A stretch of DNA of 64,000 nucleotides from a bacterium 1xD42-67 (GCA_003612335.1 RAYO01000014.1:1-64000), one strand, 5' to 3'; positions 13,917-23,384 are shown, numbered from the stretch's first letter. The notes: generated by a model from the sequence alone, not told the origin. Numbers and translations are program-made.

Positions 13917-16900
13917 GTGGGAGAACTGACCATCCGCAGGGACAGGATCCTTGCCGCCGCCCGGTATCAGGGGACGGACAGGGCCAAGGAGGCGGCGGCC
14001 GCCGTCAAGAGCCAGGGCCCAAGCAGGACCACAGGGCTCAACGTCTCTGAGACCCTGCAGCGGCTCATGTCCAAGGCCGGTCAGGCGGAGGAGCGGGTCC
14101 GGGAGGGCCGCAGGACCCTCCAGACCGGGGAGACGGTGCTGGCCGAGGTCCAGGACAGCCTCAGCCGCATGGCCGAGCTGGCCAAGAGGGCCGCGGAGGG
14201 CCCGCCGGAGGACCGGGCCGCCCTCCAGGAGGAGCTGGACCGCCTGGCAGAGGGGATCGGCCGCATGATCGGCGGAGCCTCAGTCAACGGCGCCCCCCTC
14301 TTCCTGGACGAGGACCTGGGCACAGTGGAGGACCTGGAGGCCCTGCTCCAGGCCGTGTCAGAGGAGGGGGAGGAGGTCCAGCCCCTCCCCGACTGGCTGG
14401 TCCGGGCGCTGGACCAGGATCTGGACCCCAAAAAGCTGCTGGACGCCCTGGGCCTGGACCGGAACGCCACCAGCGCGGATCTGCTGGCCGCGGTCATGAA
14501 CAGCTCCCTGGAGGGCAGTCCCGCCGTCGGGGCCCTGGCCGCGCTGTATCTGGGGGCGGTCATCGCCGGCAGCGCCGATCAGGCCCTGGAGGGGCTCCAG
14601 ATGCTGCTCCAGCAGGTGGCCGACGGGGTCCCCCTGGACCGGGCGGTGGAGCTGCTCACCGGCGGGCTCTTCTCTGGGATCGATGACTTCCAGGCCCGCT
14701 TCACCAGCGGCATCGCCCCGGGCCTCCAGACCTTCCTCACCCAGCTGCTGCTGTCCCAGGCCCCCGCCCAGGATCTGACCGGCTCCACGCTCCTGGGCCT
14801 CCTGGCCGGCGGAGGGGGGACGGACATGGATCTGATGCTGATGGGACTGCTCACCGTCCTCCAGGCCCCCCAGGCCCCTCCTGAAGGGGCCGCCGCCGGA
14901 GAGGGGGGCGAGGGAGCGCCTGTGTCCCATGAGGCCGCGGGCCGGGCCCTGCCCGCCGCCGCCGTCCCCCTGGGCCAGGTGCAGGGGATCGGACGGGACC
15001 TCTCCGGTCTGTCCTTCGACCCCGCCGCCGGCCTGCTCACCGTCAGCGGGACCGCCGATGTGATCCTCCAGGGGATGGGGCAGGAGCCCCAGGCGGTGCT
15101 GATCGCGGGCTCCGGCCGGGTGACGCTGCTGGACGTCCAGCTCTCTCAGCTCACCGTCACCGCCCCCCAGGCCCGGGTCTCCTCCGCAGGGGAGAGCGCC
15201 CTGGGCCAGGTCCTGCTGTCCAAGGGCGCGTCCCTCGTCCTGGAGGGGAGCGGCCTGCTGAAGATCGCCGCCCTCCGGGGGGAGGGGGGCAACGTCCTGC
15301 GCCTCGCCGGAGGGGCGGCGGTGCTCTCTCAGGATGGACGGACGCTGGAGGCCCTGTCCGTCCCTGCCGTCCTGGACGGCCCCGCCTCCTTGGCCGCAGG
15401 GGCAGGGGCGGCCGGCGTGACCAGCTCCGCCGGACGGCCCCTGGAGCCCTTCGACCTGGTCTGGAAGGCCCTTCTCCCCGGCTGGGGCGCCCTCACCTCC
15501 CTCACGGTGGACGGCCGGCAGATTCAGACCGCCCTCGGCCAGTCGTTCCCCATCCGGCTGTGGCTGGACAAGGGAGACCCCTCCCACGGCTGGCCGGTCC
15601 ACGCCCTGGCCCTCCGCGGGAAGGACGCCCTGGGCCGGCTCAAGACCCGGTATGCCTATCTGCGCTGGGACCAGCGGGCCCGGGCCTTCCAGGAGGTCCC
15701 CATGTACCCCAACCCCTTCACCGTCACTGGCGGCGAGGACGGCCTGGACTGGGTCTATGAGGAGGAGCCCCACGCCCTCCACATCCTGTCCAGCCGGGTG
15801 ACCGCCCTCTCCGGCGGCGTCGGGACCGACGCGGACCAGGTCCCCTTCAGCGGCAGGATCGTCCTGGCTGACGGGATTGGGCGGATCGGCCTGGATCTGG
15901 AGGGGGTGGACTGCCGGGTCCCCTTTGGCCGGGCCTTCGACCTGGGCCGGGAGAACCAGGTATCTCTGGCCCTCCGCCCTGAGACGGAGGAGCGCTTCGA
16001 GAGCGGTCCCGGCTTCGCAGGGATCTCTCTGGGCGAGGACACCTCCCTGACCATCCGCCGGCAGTCCGGCGACGGGGCCCCCGGGGCCCTCATCGCCGTG
16101 GGACATGACGGCGGCGCAGGGATCGGACGGGACTGCGCCGCCGGCCGGGAGCGCAGCGGCAAGATCCACATCCAGGGGGGCGTCATCCAGGCCCTTGGCG
16201 AGGGCGGCGGAGCCGGGATCGGCGCGGGGAAGCACAGTCCGGCCGGGCCCTTCCTCATGACCGGCGGCACCGTCACCGCTGTGGGCGGCAAGGGCGGCGG
16301 GGCCGGGATCGGCGCGGGCCTGGGGGCCGCGGCGGGGGATATCACCATCCGCGGCGGCTGCGTCTGGGCAGAGGCCGCCAGCCACGCCGCCGCCATCGGC
16401 GCGGCCGTCCAGGGCACTTGCGGCGATATCCAGATCGCCGGCACCGCCAAGATCGCCAAGGCGGAGGGGGGCGACCCCGGCGCGGACATCGGGGCCTGCC
16501 TCTTCGGCGGCTGCGGACAGGTGGATATCTCCGGCGGCGCAGACATCGGCCGGGCCAAGCTCCGCACCCGCTCCGGGATCCCCCTGGGGACTGGCGGGGA
16601 GGCCGTCACCCTGCCCCAGTTCCGCCTGTCCGCCGGGGCCCTGCGGCTGGACCGGCTGCTCCTGTCCACCCCGGAGCAGGCCAGGACCGCGGGCGCGGTC
16701 CTGGAGACCGGCCGCCGGTGGGTGGGCCAGATCCAGTCGGTCTACAGCGCCCTGTATGTCCAGATGGAACAGAGCGCCGCCGGCCTGCGCAGCGTCCAGC
16801 GGTATATCAGCGTCGCCCGGGTGAGGGACACCAGCGCGGCCGGGGCCCTGCTGGAGGATATGCGCCGGTCCATCCTCCTCCAGCCGGGCCAGGCCATCGA

Positions 16901-16955
16901 CACCCACAGCGGCCGGGGCGCCGGCGATGTGGGCCAGCTCCTGGACCGGAGATAG
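13917..16955 (+). CDS. Flagellin-like ends fused to a large beta-helix-like repeat core
   Basis: Very unusual 1012-residue protein. Residues ~40-127 resemble the flagellin N-terminal D1 rod (LQTGETVLAEVQDSLSRMAEL, then EELDRLAEGIGRMI and VNGAPLF). Residues ~920-1012 resemble the flagellin C-terminal rod (LRSVQRYISVARVRDTSAAG, then SILLQPGQAI). Between them lie an Ala/Leu-rich helical part (~130-400), a beta-rich part, and about five repeats of ~31 residues (~730-880) built on GGGAGIGAG and GxIxIxGG, typical of right-handed beta-helix adhesins. GTG 13917 is set by GGAGGGA 6 nt upstream. No signal peptide, as for true flagellins. The neighbour is a chemotaxis receptor. Role unknown: a filament subunit, cap or adhesin is inference. 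Confidence 0.7.
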   Translation: MGELTIRRDRILAAARYQGTDRAKEAAAAVKSQGPSRTTGLNVSETLQRLMSKAGQAEERVREGRRTLQTGETVLAEVQDSLSRMAELAKRAAEGPPEDRAALQEELDRLAEGIGRMIGGASVNGAPLFLDEDLGTVEDLEALLQAVSEEGEEVQPLPDWLVRALDQDLDPKKLLDALGLDRNATSADLLAAVMNSSLEGSPAVGALAALYLGAVIAGSADQALEGLQMLLQQVADGVPLDRAVELLTGGLFSGIDDFQARFTSGIAPGLQTFLTQLLLSQAPAQDLTGSTLLGLLAGGGGTDMDLMLMGLLTVLQAPQAPPEGAAAGEGGEGAPVSHEAAGRALPAAAVPLGQVQGIGRDLSGLSFDPAAGLLTVSGTADVILQGMGQEPQAVLIAGSGRVTLLDVQLSQLTVTAPQARVSSAGESALGQVLLSKGASLVLEGSGLLKIAALRGEGGNVLRLAGGAAVLSQDGRTLEALSVPAVLDGPASLAAGAGAAGVTSSAGRPLEPFDLVWKALLPGWGALTSLTVDGRQIQTALGQSFPIRLWLDKGDPSHGWPVHALALRGKDALGRLKTRYAYLRWDQRARAFQEVPMYPNPFTVTGGEDGLDWVYEEEPHALHILSSRVTALSGGVGTDADQVPFSGRIVLADGIGRIGLDLEGVDCRVPFGRAFDLGRENQVSLALRPETEERFESGPGFAGISLGEDTSLTIRRQSGDGAPGALIAVGHDGGAGIGRDCAAGRERSGKIHIQGGVIQALGEGGGAGIGAGKHSPAGPFLMTGGTVTAVGGKGGGAGIGAGLGAAAGDITIRGGCVWAEAASHAAAIGAAVQGTCGDIQIAGTAKIAKAEGGDPGADIGACLFGGCGQVDISGGADIGRAKLRTRSGIPLGTGGEAVTLPQFRLSAGALRLDRLLLSTPEQARTAGAVLETGRRWVGQIQSVYSALYVQMEQSAAGLRSVQRYISVARVRDTSAAGALLEDMRRSILLQPGQAIDTHSGRGAGDVGQLLDRR

Positions 16956-16958
16956 GAC

Positions 16959-17000
16959 AGAGCCGGCCTGCGGCATCCCTTGCCGCAGGCCGGCTCTTTG
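16959..17000. terminator. Terminator between the flagellin-like gene and the chemotaxis receptor
   Basis: Perfect 17-bp stem AGAGCCGGCCTGCGGCA / TGCCGCAGGCCGGCTCT with a 5-nt loop, then TTTG. It separates convergent genes. Confidence 0.75.
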
Positions 17001-17017
17001 CAGTCCGATATGGGGGG

Positions 17018-18991
17018 TCAGTCCCTGGCCAGGGTGAAGCGGTCCACCAGCTGCTTCAGGCTGGACGCCTCGGCGGACAGCTCCTGGCTGGCGGCGGCGC
17101 TCTCCTCGGCAGTGGCGGAGTTGGTCTGGACCACGGCGGAGATCTGGTCCACGCCCTCGGTGACCTGGGTGATGGCATTGGTCTGCTCCTCCACCGCCTT
17201 CACCACGATGTCCATCTGGGCGGTCACGTGACCGGCGGAGACGCTGGTCTGCTCCAGGGCCTCGTTCACCCGCTCCACCGCCTGGATCCCCTCTCCCACA
17301 GAGGCGATGGACCCCTCGATCAGCTCCTTGGTGGCCTTGGCGGCCTCATCCGACTTGGAGGCCAGATCGCGCACCTCGTCGGCCACCACGGCGAAGCCCT
17401 TGCCGGCGGAGCCGGCCCGGGCCGCCTCCACAGCGGCGTTCAGCGCCAGGATATTGGTCTGGAACGCGATGTTCTCGATGGAGGCGATGATCTTGGAGAT
17501 CTCCTGGGAGGAGCTGGAGATCTTCTCCATGGCCGCGTTCAGTTCCTTCATGTGCTCTACGCTGGTGCCCAAATGGCCGCCCGCCTGGCCCACGAAGCGC
17601 CCGGCCTCCTCGGCGGCGGCGGCCGTCATCTTGGCGCTGGAGGAGATGTCGTTGATGGTGGCCGCCAGCTCCTCCACAGAGCTGGCCTGCTCCACAGAGC
17701 CCTGGCTCAGCCGCTGCGCGCCGTTGGAGACCTGGTCGCTGGCAGAGGACACCTGGCCGGCGGAGGCCTCGATCTGGCGCATGGTGCCGCTCAGCTCTAC
17801 CTTCAGGGTCCGCATGGAGCGGAGGATCCCCTGGAACTCGCCCACATAGGCGTCGCGGTGGGAGGAGCGGATGTCGAAGTTCTGATTCGCCATCTCGGTG
17901 AGCAGATAGGCGATATCGTTGATGATCGTGTTCAGGCCGTTCACCAGCTCCGCTGTGGAGCGGGTGAGGACCGCTGTCTCGTCCTGGCCGTGGGTCTCGG
18001 GGACGGGAGACTGGAGATCGCCGGCCACCAGCAGCTTCATCCGCTCTGCGCAGGCCCGCATGGGCACGCTGATGTTGCTGGACAGCTTCAAAGCCACCAC
18101 GATGGAGATCAGGATGGAGGCCACGATCACCGCTACGTTGATGATCATGCCAAAGTATGTATCAGCCAGATAGTCGGTCTTCAGGGCGGTGACCGCCACG
18201 CTCCAGCCGTCGGTCCCGCCCACAGGCGCATAGGCGATGAACCGGTGTCCGTCAGTATCCTTGAAGCTGCCGAAGCCGTTCCTGCCCTGGCGCATCTCTA
18301 TGTGGACCGAGGCCAGCCCCCTCAGCCCCTTGTCGCTCTGGGCCTCCCGCTCCACGTTCTGGGTGGTGATGGTATCCAGGGTGACGTCGGCGATGGTGTC
18401 GCCCGACTTGTTGATCATATAGGCCCGGCTGTGCTCGCTCACCGAGATGGAGGAGACGATGTCGTTCAGGAAGGTCTCCGGGGGCACGAAGTAGACCACG
18501 CCCACGATGCGGCCGTCCCGGCTCCCGCCGTTATAGACCGGCGCCGCCACCATGATGGACAGCTCCCCCGTGATCTTGCTGATCAGCGGCTCGGAGACAT
18601 AGACGTTGCCCTGCATGGCCTGCTGCACGTATTCCCGGTCGGAGTAGTCCTTCCCGTCGAACATGCTGAAGCCGTTGGAGCCGATGAGGTTGCCCCGCTG
18701 GAAGCCGTGCATGGAGATCCGTTCGTCGATGATGGCCCGCTTCTCTTCCACCGATACGGTCACATCGGACAGCTGGGGGATGCAGCCGGTGTCCATAGCC
18801 ACGTTCTTATAAGCGGTCAGCTCCTGCTCGATCCGTTCCGCCGCCAGCACCGCAGTCTCGCTCATCATCTGGCCCACTGTGGCGATGGTGCTCCGGTAGT
18901 TCAGGATGATGCTGGCCGACCCCACCACGCCCAGCGCGATCAGGACCGTTGCTATCAGACATACTGTGATCTTTTTGCGGATACTCTTCAT
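17018..18991 (-). CDS. Methyl-accepting chemotaxis protein with dCache-like sensor
   Basis: Transmembrane chemoreceptor that signals to CheA/CheW. The 657-residue product has a first membrane segment (~9-30), a ~250-residue extracellular sensor with Cache-type features ([40 protein letters not shown]), a second membrane segment (~275-300), a HAMP region and a long signalling coiled coil whose tip carries the conserved [23 protein letters not shown] 18991 is preferred to the GTG at 19003, which overlaps the ribosome site GAGGTG. It has its own sigma-A promoter and converges with the flagellin-like gene. No che or flagellar genes are in the window; the ligand is unknown. Confidence 0.93.
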   Translation of the reverse strand: MKSIRKKITVCLIATVLIALGVVGSASIILNYRSTIATVGQMMSETAVLAAERIEQELTAYKNVAMDTGCIPQLSDVTVSVEEKRAIIDERISMHGFQRGNLIGSNGFSMFDGKDYSDREYVQQAMQGNVYVSEPLISKITGELSIMVAAPVYNGGSRDGRIVGVVYFVPPETFLNDIVSSISVSEHSRAYMINKSGDTIADVTLDTITTQNVEREAQSDKGLRGLASVHIEMRQGRNGFGSFKDTDGHRFIAYAPVGGTDGWSVAVTALKTDYLADTYFGMIINVAVIVASILISIVVALKLSSNISVPMRACAERMKLLVAGDLQSPVPETHGQDETAVLTRSTAELVNGLNTIINDIAYLLTEMANQNFDIRSSHRDAYVGEFQGILRSMRTLKVELSGTMRQIEASAGQVSSASDQVSNGAQRLSQGSVEQASSVEELAATINDISSSAKMTAAAAEEAGRFVGQAGGHLGTSVEHMKELNAAMEKISSSSQEISKIIASIENIAFQTNILALNAAVEAARAGSAGKGFAVVADEVRDLASKSDEAAKATKELIEGSIASVGEGIQAVERVNEALEQTSVSAGHVTAQMDIVVKAVEEQTNAITQVTEGVDQISAVVQTNSATAEESAAASQELSAEASSLKQLVDRFTLARD

Positions 18992-19020
18992 CTCTAAATG
19001 CACCTCGATCGTACAATGTC

Positions 19021-19074
19021 CAGGCCCGGGAGGGGCCTGCCTCCATTATATGGGTCAGAGCGCCCCCTTGTCAA
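19021..19074 (-). promoter_or_regulatory. Sigma-A promoter and leader hairpin of the chemoreceptor gene
   Basis: Minus strand: TTGACA (19069-19074), 18-bp spacer, TATAAT (19045-19050), perfect boxes. The transcript then forms a 7-bp hairpin CAGGCCC/GGGCCTG (19021-19039) before the ribosome site. Confidence 0.8.
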
Positions 19075-19116
19075 TGGCCTGAGGTCATTTTGCCCGTCCC
19101 CGCGCCAGATTCCCGG

Positions 19117-19145
19117 TTGAAGATCTCCACCGCCTGGGGTATACT
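19117..19145 (+). promoter_or_regulatory. Sigma-A promoter of the Suv3-like helicase gene
   Basis: TTGAAG, 17-bp spacer, TATACT, 58 nt before the ATG. Confidence 0.65.
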
Positions 19146-19203
19146 ATCCCTATCAGATCCAGACCGTCCTCTGGAACAGCGCCTAGAAAGGAGGGGACCG
19201 CCC

Positions 19204-21426
19204 ATGTCCAAACGCAATGGAGGGAAATATTGGTCGGCCTCTGTGCTGAAACGGCGGGGCTGGAGCAACGAGCTCATGAAGCAGCTGCTCCCCAAGCCCC
19301 GCTTCCTGGTGTCCAACGGCCACCCCGTCCGCATGTGGCCCCAGGAGGAGGTGCAGGCCGCGGAGGACAGCGCCGCCTTCTCCCAGGGCCGGGCAGATCC
19401 CGGACTGCGGGGGGCCGCCCTCCGGGCCGCCTCCCCCGGGATCAGACACGCCAGCCGCCTTCTAGAGCAGGCCTGGGAGGATGCGGAGAAGGGCTCCTCC
19501 CTCCCCTGGCTGCTGGCCCGGCATCACCACAGCGCCATCCTGTCCCGGCTGGCCTCCGTCCCCAGGAGCCGGGCCTTCAGCCCGCCCCAGGCCGCGGCCC
19601 AGATGAAGGAGTTTTTGGCCCTGGAGCACAGCTGTACCGGCAAACAGCTGACCGCAGTATTGAAGAACTTCATCCGGGCCGCCGCCTGGCTTGGGGAGCA
19701 GTCCGACTCCCCCCAGGCCCGGGAGGTGCTGGCCCGCTACCCTCAGGTCCTCTGCGGGGCCTGCAGGCAGACGGCGGCAGAGTTCACCGCCGCACAGCCC
19801 GAAGCGGACCTGGAGGCCATGGCGGAGGCCCCGGGCTTCCCCGACGGACAGCTCCTGGCCGAGGGGCTGGCCACAGTGTGGTCGGTGTGGTATGTCCCCC
19901 AGGCCATCCGCACCAGCCTGTCCCTCCTCATCGCCCTGAATCCCAAAGATGAGTACCCAGAGGCCCGCAGCCTGCACCGGCGGTTCGTCCTCCACCTGGG
20001 GGGCACCAACACCGGCAAGACCTACGCCGGCTTCCAGCGGCTGCGCCGGGCCAGGACCGGGGTCTATCTGGCCCCCCTGCGCCTGCTGGCCCTGGAGGCC
20101 CAGGAGACCCTGCTGGACGCCGGGGTGGCCTGCTCTCTGTCCACCGGCGAGGAGGAGGACCTTCGGGAGGGGGACACCCATGTGGCCGCCACGGCGGAGA
20201 AGCTGGACCTGAGACATCGGTATGACGTGGCGGTGATCGACGAGTGCCAGATGATCGCCGACCCCCAGCGGGGCTACGCCTGGACTCGGGCGATCCTGGG
20301 GGTCCTGGCCCCCGAGATCCACCTGTGCGCCGCCCCCGAAGCCAAAGATCTGCTGATCCGCCTGATCGACAGCTGCGGCGACAGCTATGAGGTGGAGGTC
20401 CACCAGCGGACCACCCCCCTGATCTGCATGTCCCACACCGTGGACTACCGGCACCTCCAGCCGGGAGACGCCCTGATCACCTTCTCCAAAGTCGGGGTGC
20501 TCAGCGTGGCCGAGGACCTGCGCCAGAGCGGCAAGGAGCCGGCCATCATCTATGGGGCCCTGCCCTACTCCACCCGCCGCAAGCAGATGGAGGGCTTTTT
20601 GGAGGGGCGGATGGAGTATATCGTCTCCACCGACGCCATCGGCATGGGACTGAACCTGCCCATCCGGCGGATCATCTTCATGGAGACCGAGAAGTTCGAC
20701 GGGGTGGAGCGCCGGCCCCTGAGACCGGAGGAGATCCGCCAGATCGCCGGCCGGGCAGGCCGGTACGGGATGTACAACAAGGGCTTCGTAGGGGCCACCC
20801 AGGACCTGCCCGCCATCCGGGCGGGGCTGGAGGCGGTGGTCCCGCCCCTGGACCACGCGGTGGCGGGCTTCTCCGACCTGGTGCTCCAGGTGGACTTCGA
20901 CCTGCTGGAGGTGCTCACCCAGTGGGACCAGATGCCCACAGCCGAGCCCTACCGCAAGCTGGACATCTCCCGGTATCTCACCATCATCTCCAAGCTGCGG
21001 GAATCGGGCTTCGTCCTCACCCGGGAACAGGAGCTGCGGGCCGCCAACATCCCCTTCGACGAGCGGGAGGAGGCCCTGCGGGAGCTGTTCCTCCAGTTCC
21101 TCCGCCGCTGGCAGCAGGGGGAGAGCATCGAGCAGCCCGGACTGCCTGAGGAGGAGCCCACCCTGCCCGAGCTGGAGCTGTACTACAAAAAGCTGGACCT
21201 CTACTTCTCCTTCTCCAAGGCCTTCGGCTGTCCCGTGGACGAGGACAAGCTCTATGACACCCGGGAGCAGGTGGCCGAGGCGATCAACGAGATCCTCCTC
21301 CACCGGCTGCGGAACAACATCCGCTTCTGTGCCCGGTGCGGCCGGGCCCTCCCCCTCCACCACCGGGGCCGGCTGTGCGACCCCTGCTTCCGCGCCGCCC
21401 GAAGATCTCCCAAACAGCGGAGCTGA
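19204..21426 (+). CDS. Suv3-like superfamily 2 RNA helicase with C-terminal zinc ribbon
   Basis: ATP-dependent helicase related to mitochondrial Suv3. In the 740-residue product an N-terminal ~240 residues of unknown fold (a RWSxxLL-type DNA/RNA-binding start, YWSASVLKRRGWSNELMK) precede the helicase core: motif I GGTNTGKTYAG (~266), motif II VIDECQMI (DECQ, ~346), motif III/IV region LITFSKVGVLSVAEDL, and motif VI QIAGRAGRYG (~516). A Cys4 ribbon closes the protein: CARCGRALP (~711) and CDPCF (~727). ATG 19204 has AAAGGAGGGG upstream. Suv3 relatives act in RNA turnover with exoribonucleases; that role here is inference. It is monocistronic and convergent with the next gene. Confidence 0.82.
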   Translation: MSKRNGGKYWSASVLKRRGWSNELMKQLLPKPRFLVSNGHPVRMWPQEEVQAAEDSAAFSQGRADPGLRGAALRAASPGIRHASRLLEQAWEDAEKGSSLPWLLARHHHSAILSRLASVPRSRAFSPPQAAAQMKEFLALEHSCTGKQLTAVLKNFIRAAAWLGEQSDSPQAREVLARYPQVLCGACRQTAAEFTAAQPEADLEAMAEAPGFPDGQLLAEGLATVWSVWYVPQAIRTSLSLLIALNPKDEYPEARSLHRRFVLHLGGTNTGKTYAGFQRLRRARTGVYLAPLRLLALEAQETLLDAGVACSLSTGEEEDLREGDTHVAATAEKLDLRHRYDVAVIDECQMIADPQRGYAWTRAILGVLAPEIHLCAAPEAKDLLIRLIDSCGDSYEVEVHQRTTPLICMSHTVDYRHLQPGDALITFSKVGVLSVAEDLRQSGKEPAIIYGALPYSTRRKQMEGFLEGRMEYIVSTDAIGMGLNLPIRRIIFMETEKFDGVERRPLRPEEIRQIAGRAGRYGMYNKGFVGATQDLPAIRAGLEAVVPPLDHAVAGFSDLVLQVDFDLLEVLTQWDQMPTAEPYRKLDISRYLTIISKLRESGFVLTREQELRAANIPFDEREEALRELFLQFLRRWQQGESIEQPGLPEEEPTLPELELYYKKLDLYFSFSKAFGCPVDEDKLYDTREQVAEAINEILLHRLRNNIRFCARCGRALPLHHRGRLCDPCFRAARRSPKQRS

Positions 21427-21437
21427 GGGGGGCTCTG

Positions 21438-22109
21438 TCACTGCGGCCCAGAGGCCTCCTCCTCCAGAGGGAGGAGGAAGGCGGGACACCCCTCCGCCGC
21501 CGGGGCGGCGGCGCACTGGGGGAGGGATACCTCGATCCCCTCCCCCGTCAGGCACCAGCCCCGGAAAGGACGGGCCCCCTTGGCCTTCCGCGCCCAGTCT
21601 CCATCCAAAAAGCAGCTGCCGCTCCGGCGCAGCTCCTCCCCCTGGCGGACCAGGGACCTCCACAGCCGGCCCCTCCAGCCCTTTTCCCCAGGGAACAGGG
21701 CCCCCAGAGGTCTGGGCGCCCCCTCCTGAAGGGCCCACACGTCCCCCCAGCGCACCCGGGCGGGGCGGCCGTCCCCCCGGACTTCTCTGCCCTGGAAGCG
21801 CAGGCTGAGGACGCCTCCCTCCAGCAGGACGGTCTCCCCCGTCAGCTCCCCATACCAGGGGGAGAAGGGCCGGGCCGCCTCCCGGCGGGCCGCCAGCTCC
21901 AGACAGGCCCGCCAGTAGACCTCCCGCTCCCACCGCTCCCGCCAGCGCTCCGCCAGACGGGCGTAGTACCGGCTGATCCAACGGCCCCCCAGGCCGCCCC
22001 CCTCCACCCGGGGCCAGGACAGCACATATCCCAGCACCGGCTCCCCCTCCAGGACCAGAGCGCGCTCCTCCCGCTCCCAGACGACACCGACCTTCTGCTC
22101 ATCCTTCAT
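21438..22109 (-). CDS. DUF3298/RsiV-like protein without membrane segment
   Basis: The 223-residue product resembles the DUF3298 region found on the outer side of anti-sigma factor RsiV and in lysozyme-binding relatives: beta-strand SLRFQGREVRGDGRPARVRW, then a loading-platform-like segment, GALFPGEKGWRGRLWRSLVRQ, and a final GWCLTGEGIEVSLPQCAAAPAAEG (family form: F.L...GI.F.FP.YEIAPYA.G). Unlike RsiV it has no N-terminal anti-sigma part or transmembrane helix, and no sigma factor is adjacent. ATG 22109 is set by AGGAGGG 7 nt upstream; longer versions lack a ribosome site. Unusually rich in Arg and Trp. Function unknown. Confidence 0.65.
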   Translation of the reverse strand: MKDEQKVGVVWEREERALVLEGEPVLGYVLSWPRVEGGGLGGRWISRYYARLAERWRERWEREVYWRACLELAARREAARPFSPWYGELTGETVLLEGGVLSLRFQGREVRGDGRPARVRWGDVWALQEGAPRPLGALFPGEKGWRGRLWRSLVRQGEELRRSGSCFLDGDWARKAKGARPFRGWCLTGEGIEVSLPQCAAAPAAEGCPAFLLPLEEEASGPQ

Positions 22110-22271
22110 CAGACGTCCCTCCTCTCTCCATCGCCCCATCCTATGTTTTGGGGCGGGGATCCGTGTGAGGACGGTCTCGTATCGCGGTCTTCCAAAAACG
22201 GGCATCATCCGCCCCCGGAAGGTGTCACGTATTTTGACGATCGCTATAGGTCCAAATTTCTGCTTTCAGCG

Positions 22272-22300
22272 TTTACTTTTTCAAGTCAGTGTGTTAAAAT
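22272..22300 (+). promoter_or_regulatory. Sigma-A promoter of the yerC-methyltransferase-hslO operon
   Basis: TTTACT, 17-bp spacer, TAAAAT, 32 nt before the yerC start. Confidence 0.7.
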
Positions 22301-22332
22301 AGGGGAAAATACAGACAGGCAGGTGGGCTATC

Positions 22333-22629
22333 ATGTCAAAATTTCTGGAAAAACAGAGCAGCGACGCCCTCTACCGGGCCATCCTCAGCATCCGGGACGA
22401 GGCGGAGTGCCGCGCCTTTTTGGAGGACCTGTGCACCGTCTCTGAGCTGAAGGCCCTGTCCCAGCGCATGGACGTGGCCATGCTCCTGGACGAGGGGCTG
22501 ATCTACAGCGAGATCCTGGAGAAGACCGGGGCCTCCAGCGCCACCATCAGCCGGGTGAACCGATGCCTCCACTACGGCTCCGGGGGGTACAAGCTGGTCG
22601 TCCCCCGGCTGAGGGACGGGAAAGCATGA
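22333..22629 (+). CDS. yerC: YerC/YecD-family TrpR-like transcriptional regulator
   Basis: Small DNA-binding protein of the TrpR superfamily. The 98-residue product (typical ~100) has LEDLCTVSELKALSQRMDVAMLL, the shared TrpR helical core, and a helix-turn-helix YSEILEKTGASSATISRVNRCL followed by the conserved GYKLVV tail. TrpR-family regulators in Firmicutes have been predicted to control histidine genes; this window also has a his operon with a promoter dyad, a link that is inference. ATG 22333 lies 32 nt after the -10. Its stop overlaps the start of the methyltransferase gene (ATGA). Confidence 0.88.
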   Translation: MSKFLEKQSSDALYRAILSIRDEAECRAFLEDLCTVSELKALSQRMDVAMLLDEGLIYSEILEKTGASSATISRVNRCLHYGSGGYKLVVPRLRDGKA

Positions 22630-23384
22630 GCAGCTACGACTTTTTGGCCGGCTGCTATGACCGCCTGACCTATGACGTGGATCACGCCGCCTGGGCGGAC
22701 TACATCGAGAAGCACTTCGCCAAAGAGCCCCTGCCGGGGCGCACCATACTGGACCTGGCCTGCGGCACCGGCTCCCTCACCCGGGAGCTGGCCCTCCGGG
22801 GCTATGAGACCATCGGCGTGGACCAGTCCCCCGAGATGCTGGCCCAGGCGGCGGAGAAGGACTGGGACGCCGTCCCCATCCGGCCCCTGTTCCTCTGCCA
22901 GCCTATGGAGCGGCTGGACCTCTACGGCACCATCGACGCCTGCGTCTGCTGTCTGGACAGCGTCAACTATGTCACCGACCCCAAAAAGCTGGCCAGGGCC
23001 TTCCAGCGGGTCCACCTGTTCCTCACGCCGGGAGGGCTGTTCCTCTTCGACATCAACTCCCCCCGGAAGCTGGAGGGGCTGGACGGCCAGATCTTCTTGG
23101 ATGAGACCGAGGACACCTACTGCGTGTGGCGGGCGGAGTTCTCCAGGCGCGGCCGGATCTGCACCTATTTCATGGACCTCTTCCGGCTGGACCGGGAGAC
23201 CGGCCGGTGGGACCGGGGCGTGGAGCTCCACCGGGAGCGGGCCTACACCGTCCCGGAGCTCACCGCGATGCTGGAGCAGGCGGGCTTCCGGAACATCAGG
23301 ACCTTTGGGGAGCTGAAGATGCGGCCCCCCAGAGCAGAGGAACAGCGGATCTTCTTCACCGCGAGAAAGGACGTCAGCACATGA
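22626..23384 (+). CDS. Class I SAM-dependent methyltransferase
   Basis: Rossmann-fold methyltransferase of unknown substrate. Motif I LDLACGTGSLTRELA near residue 42 binds S-adenosylmethionine; the acidic residue of motif II is in GVDQSPEML near 63; DACVCCLDSVNYV is the motif IV region. Length 252 is typical of the stand-alone methyltransferases often found in Firmicutes next to yerC. Its ATG overlaps the yerC stop and its stop overlaps the hslO start, so translation of all three is probably coupled. Confidence 0.85.
   Translation: MSSYDFLAGCYDRLTYDVDHAAWADYIEKHFAKEPLPGRTILDLACGTGSLTRELALRGYETIGVDQSPEMLAQAAEKDWDAVPIRPLFLCQPMERLDLYGTIDACVCCLDSVNYVTDPKKLARAFQRVHLFLTPGGLFLFDINSPRKLEGLDGQIFLDETEDTYCVWRAEFSRRGRICTYFMDLFRLDRETGRWDRGVELHRERAYTVPELTAMLEQAGFRNIRTFGELKMRPPRAEEQRIFFTARKDVST

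Noticed and set aside
14358-16976. 872-codon open frame on the minus strand opposite the flagellin-like gene
   Set aside because: It is a shadow caused by high G+C. Its translation is low-complexity Gly/Gln/Asp/Pro and it has no ribosome site, while the plus-strand frame has recognisable domains.
19462-21981. 839-codon frame antisense to the Suv3-like helicase
   Set aside because: Compositional shadow of a G+C-rich gene; the encoded sequence is repetitive and spans two convergent genes.
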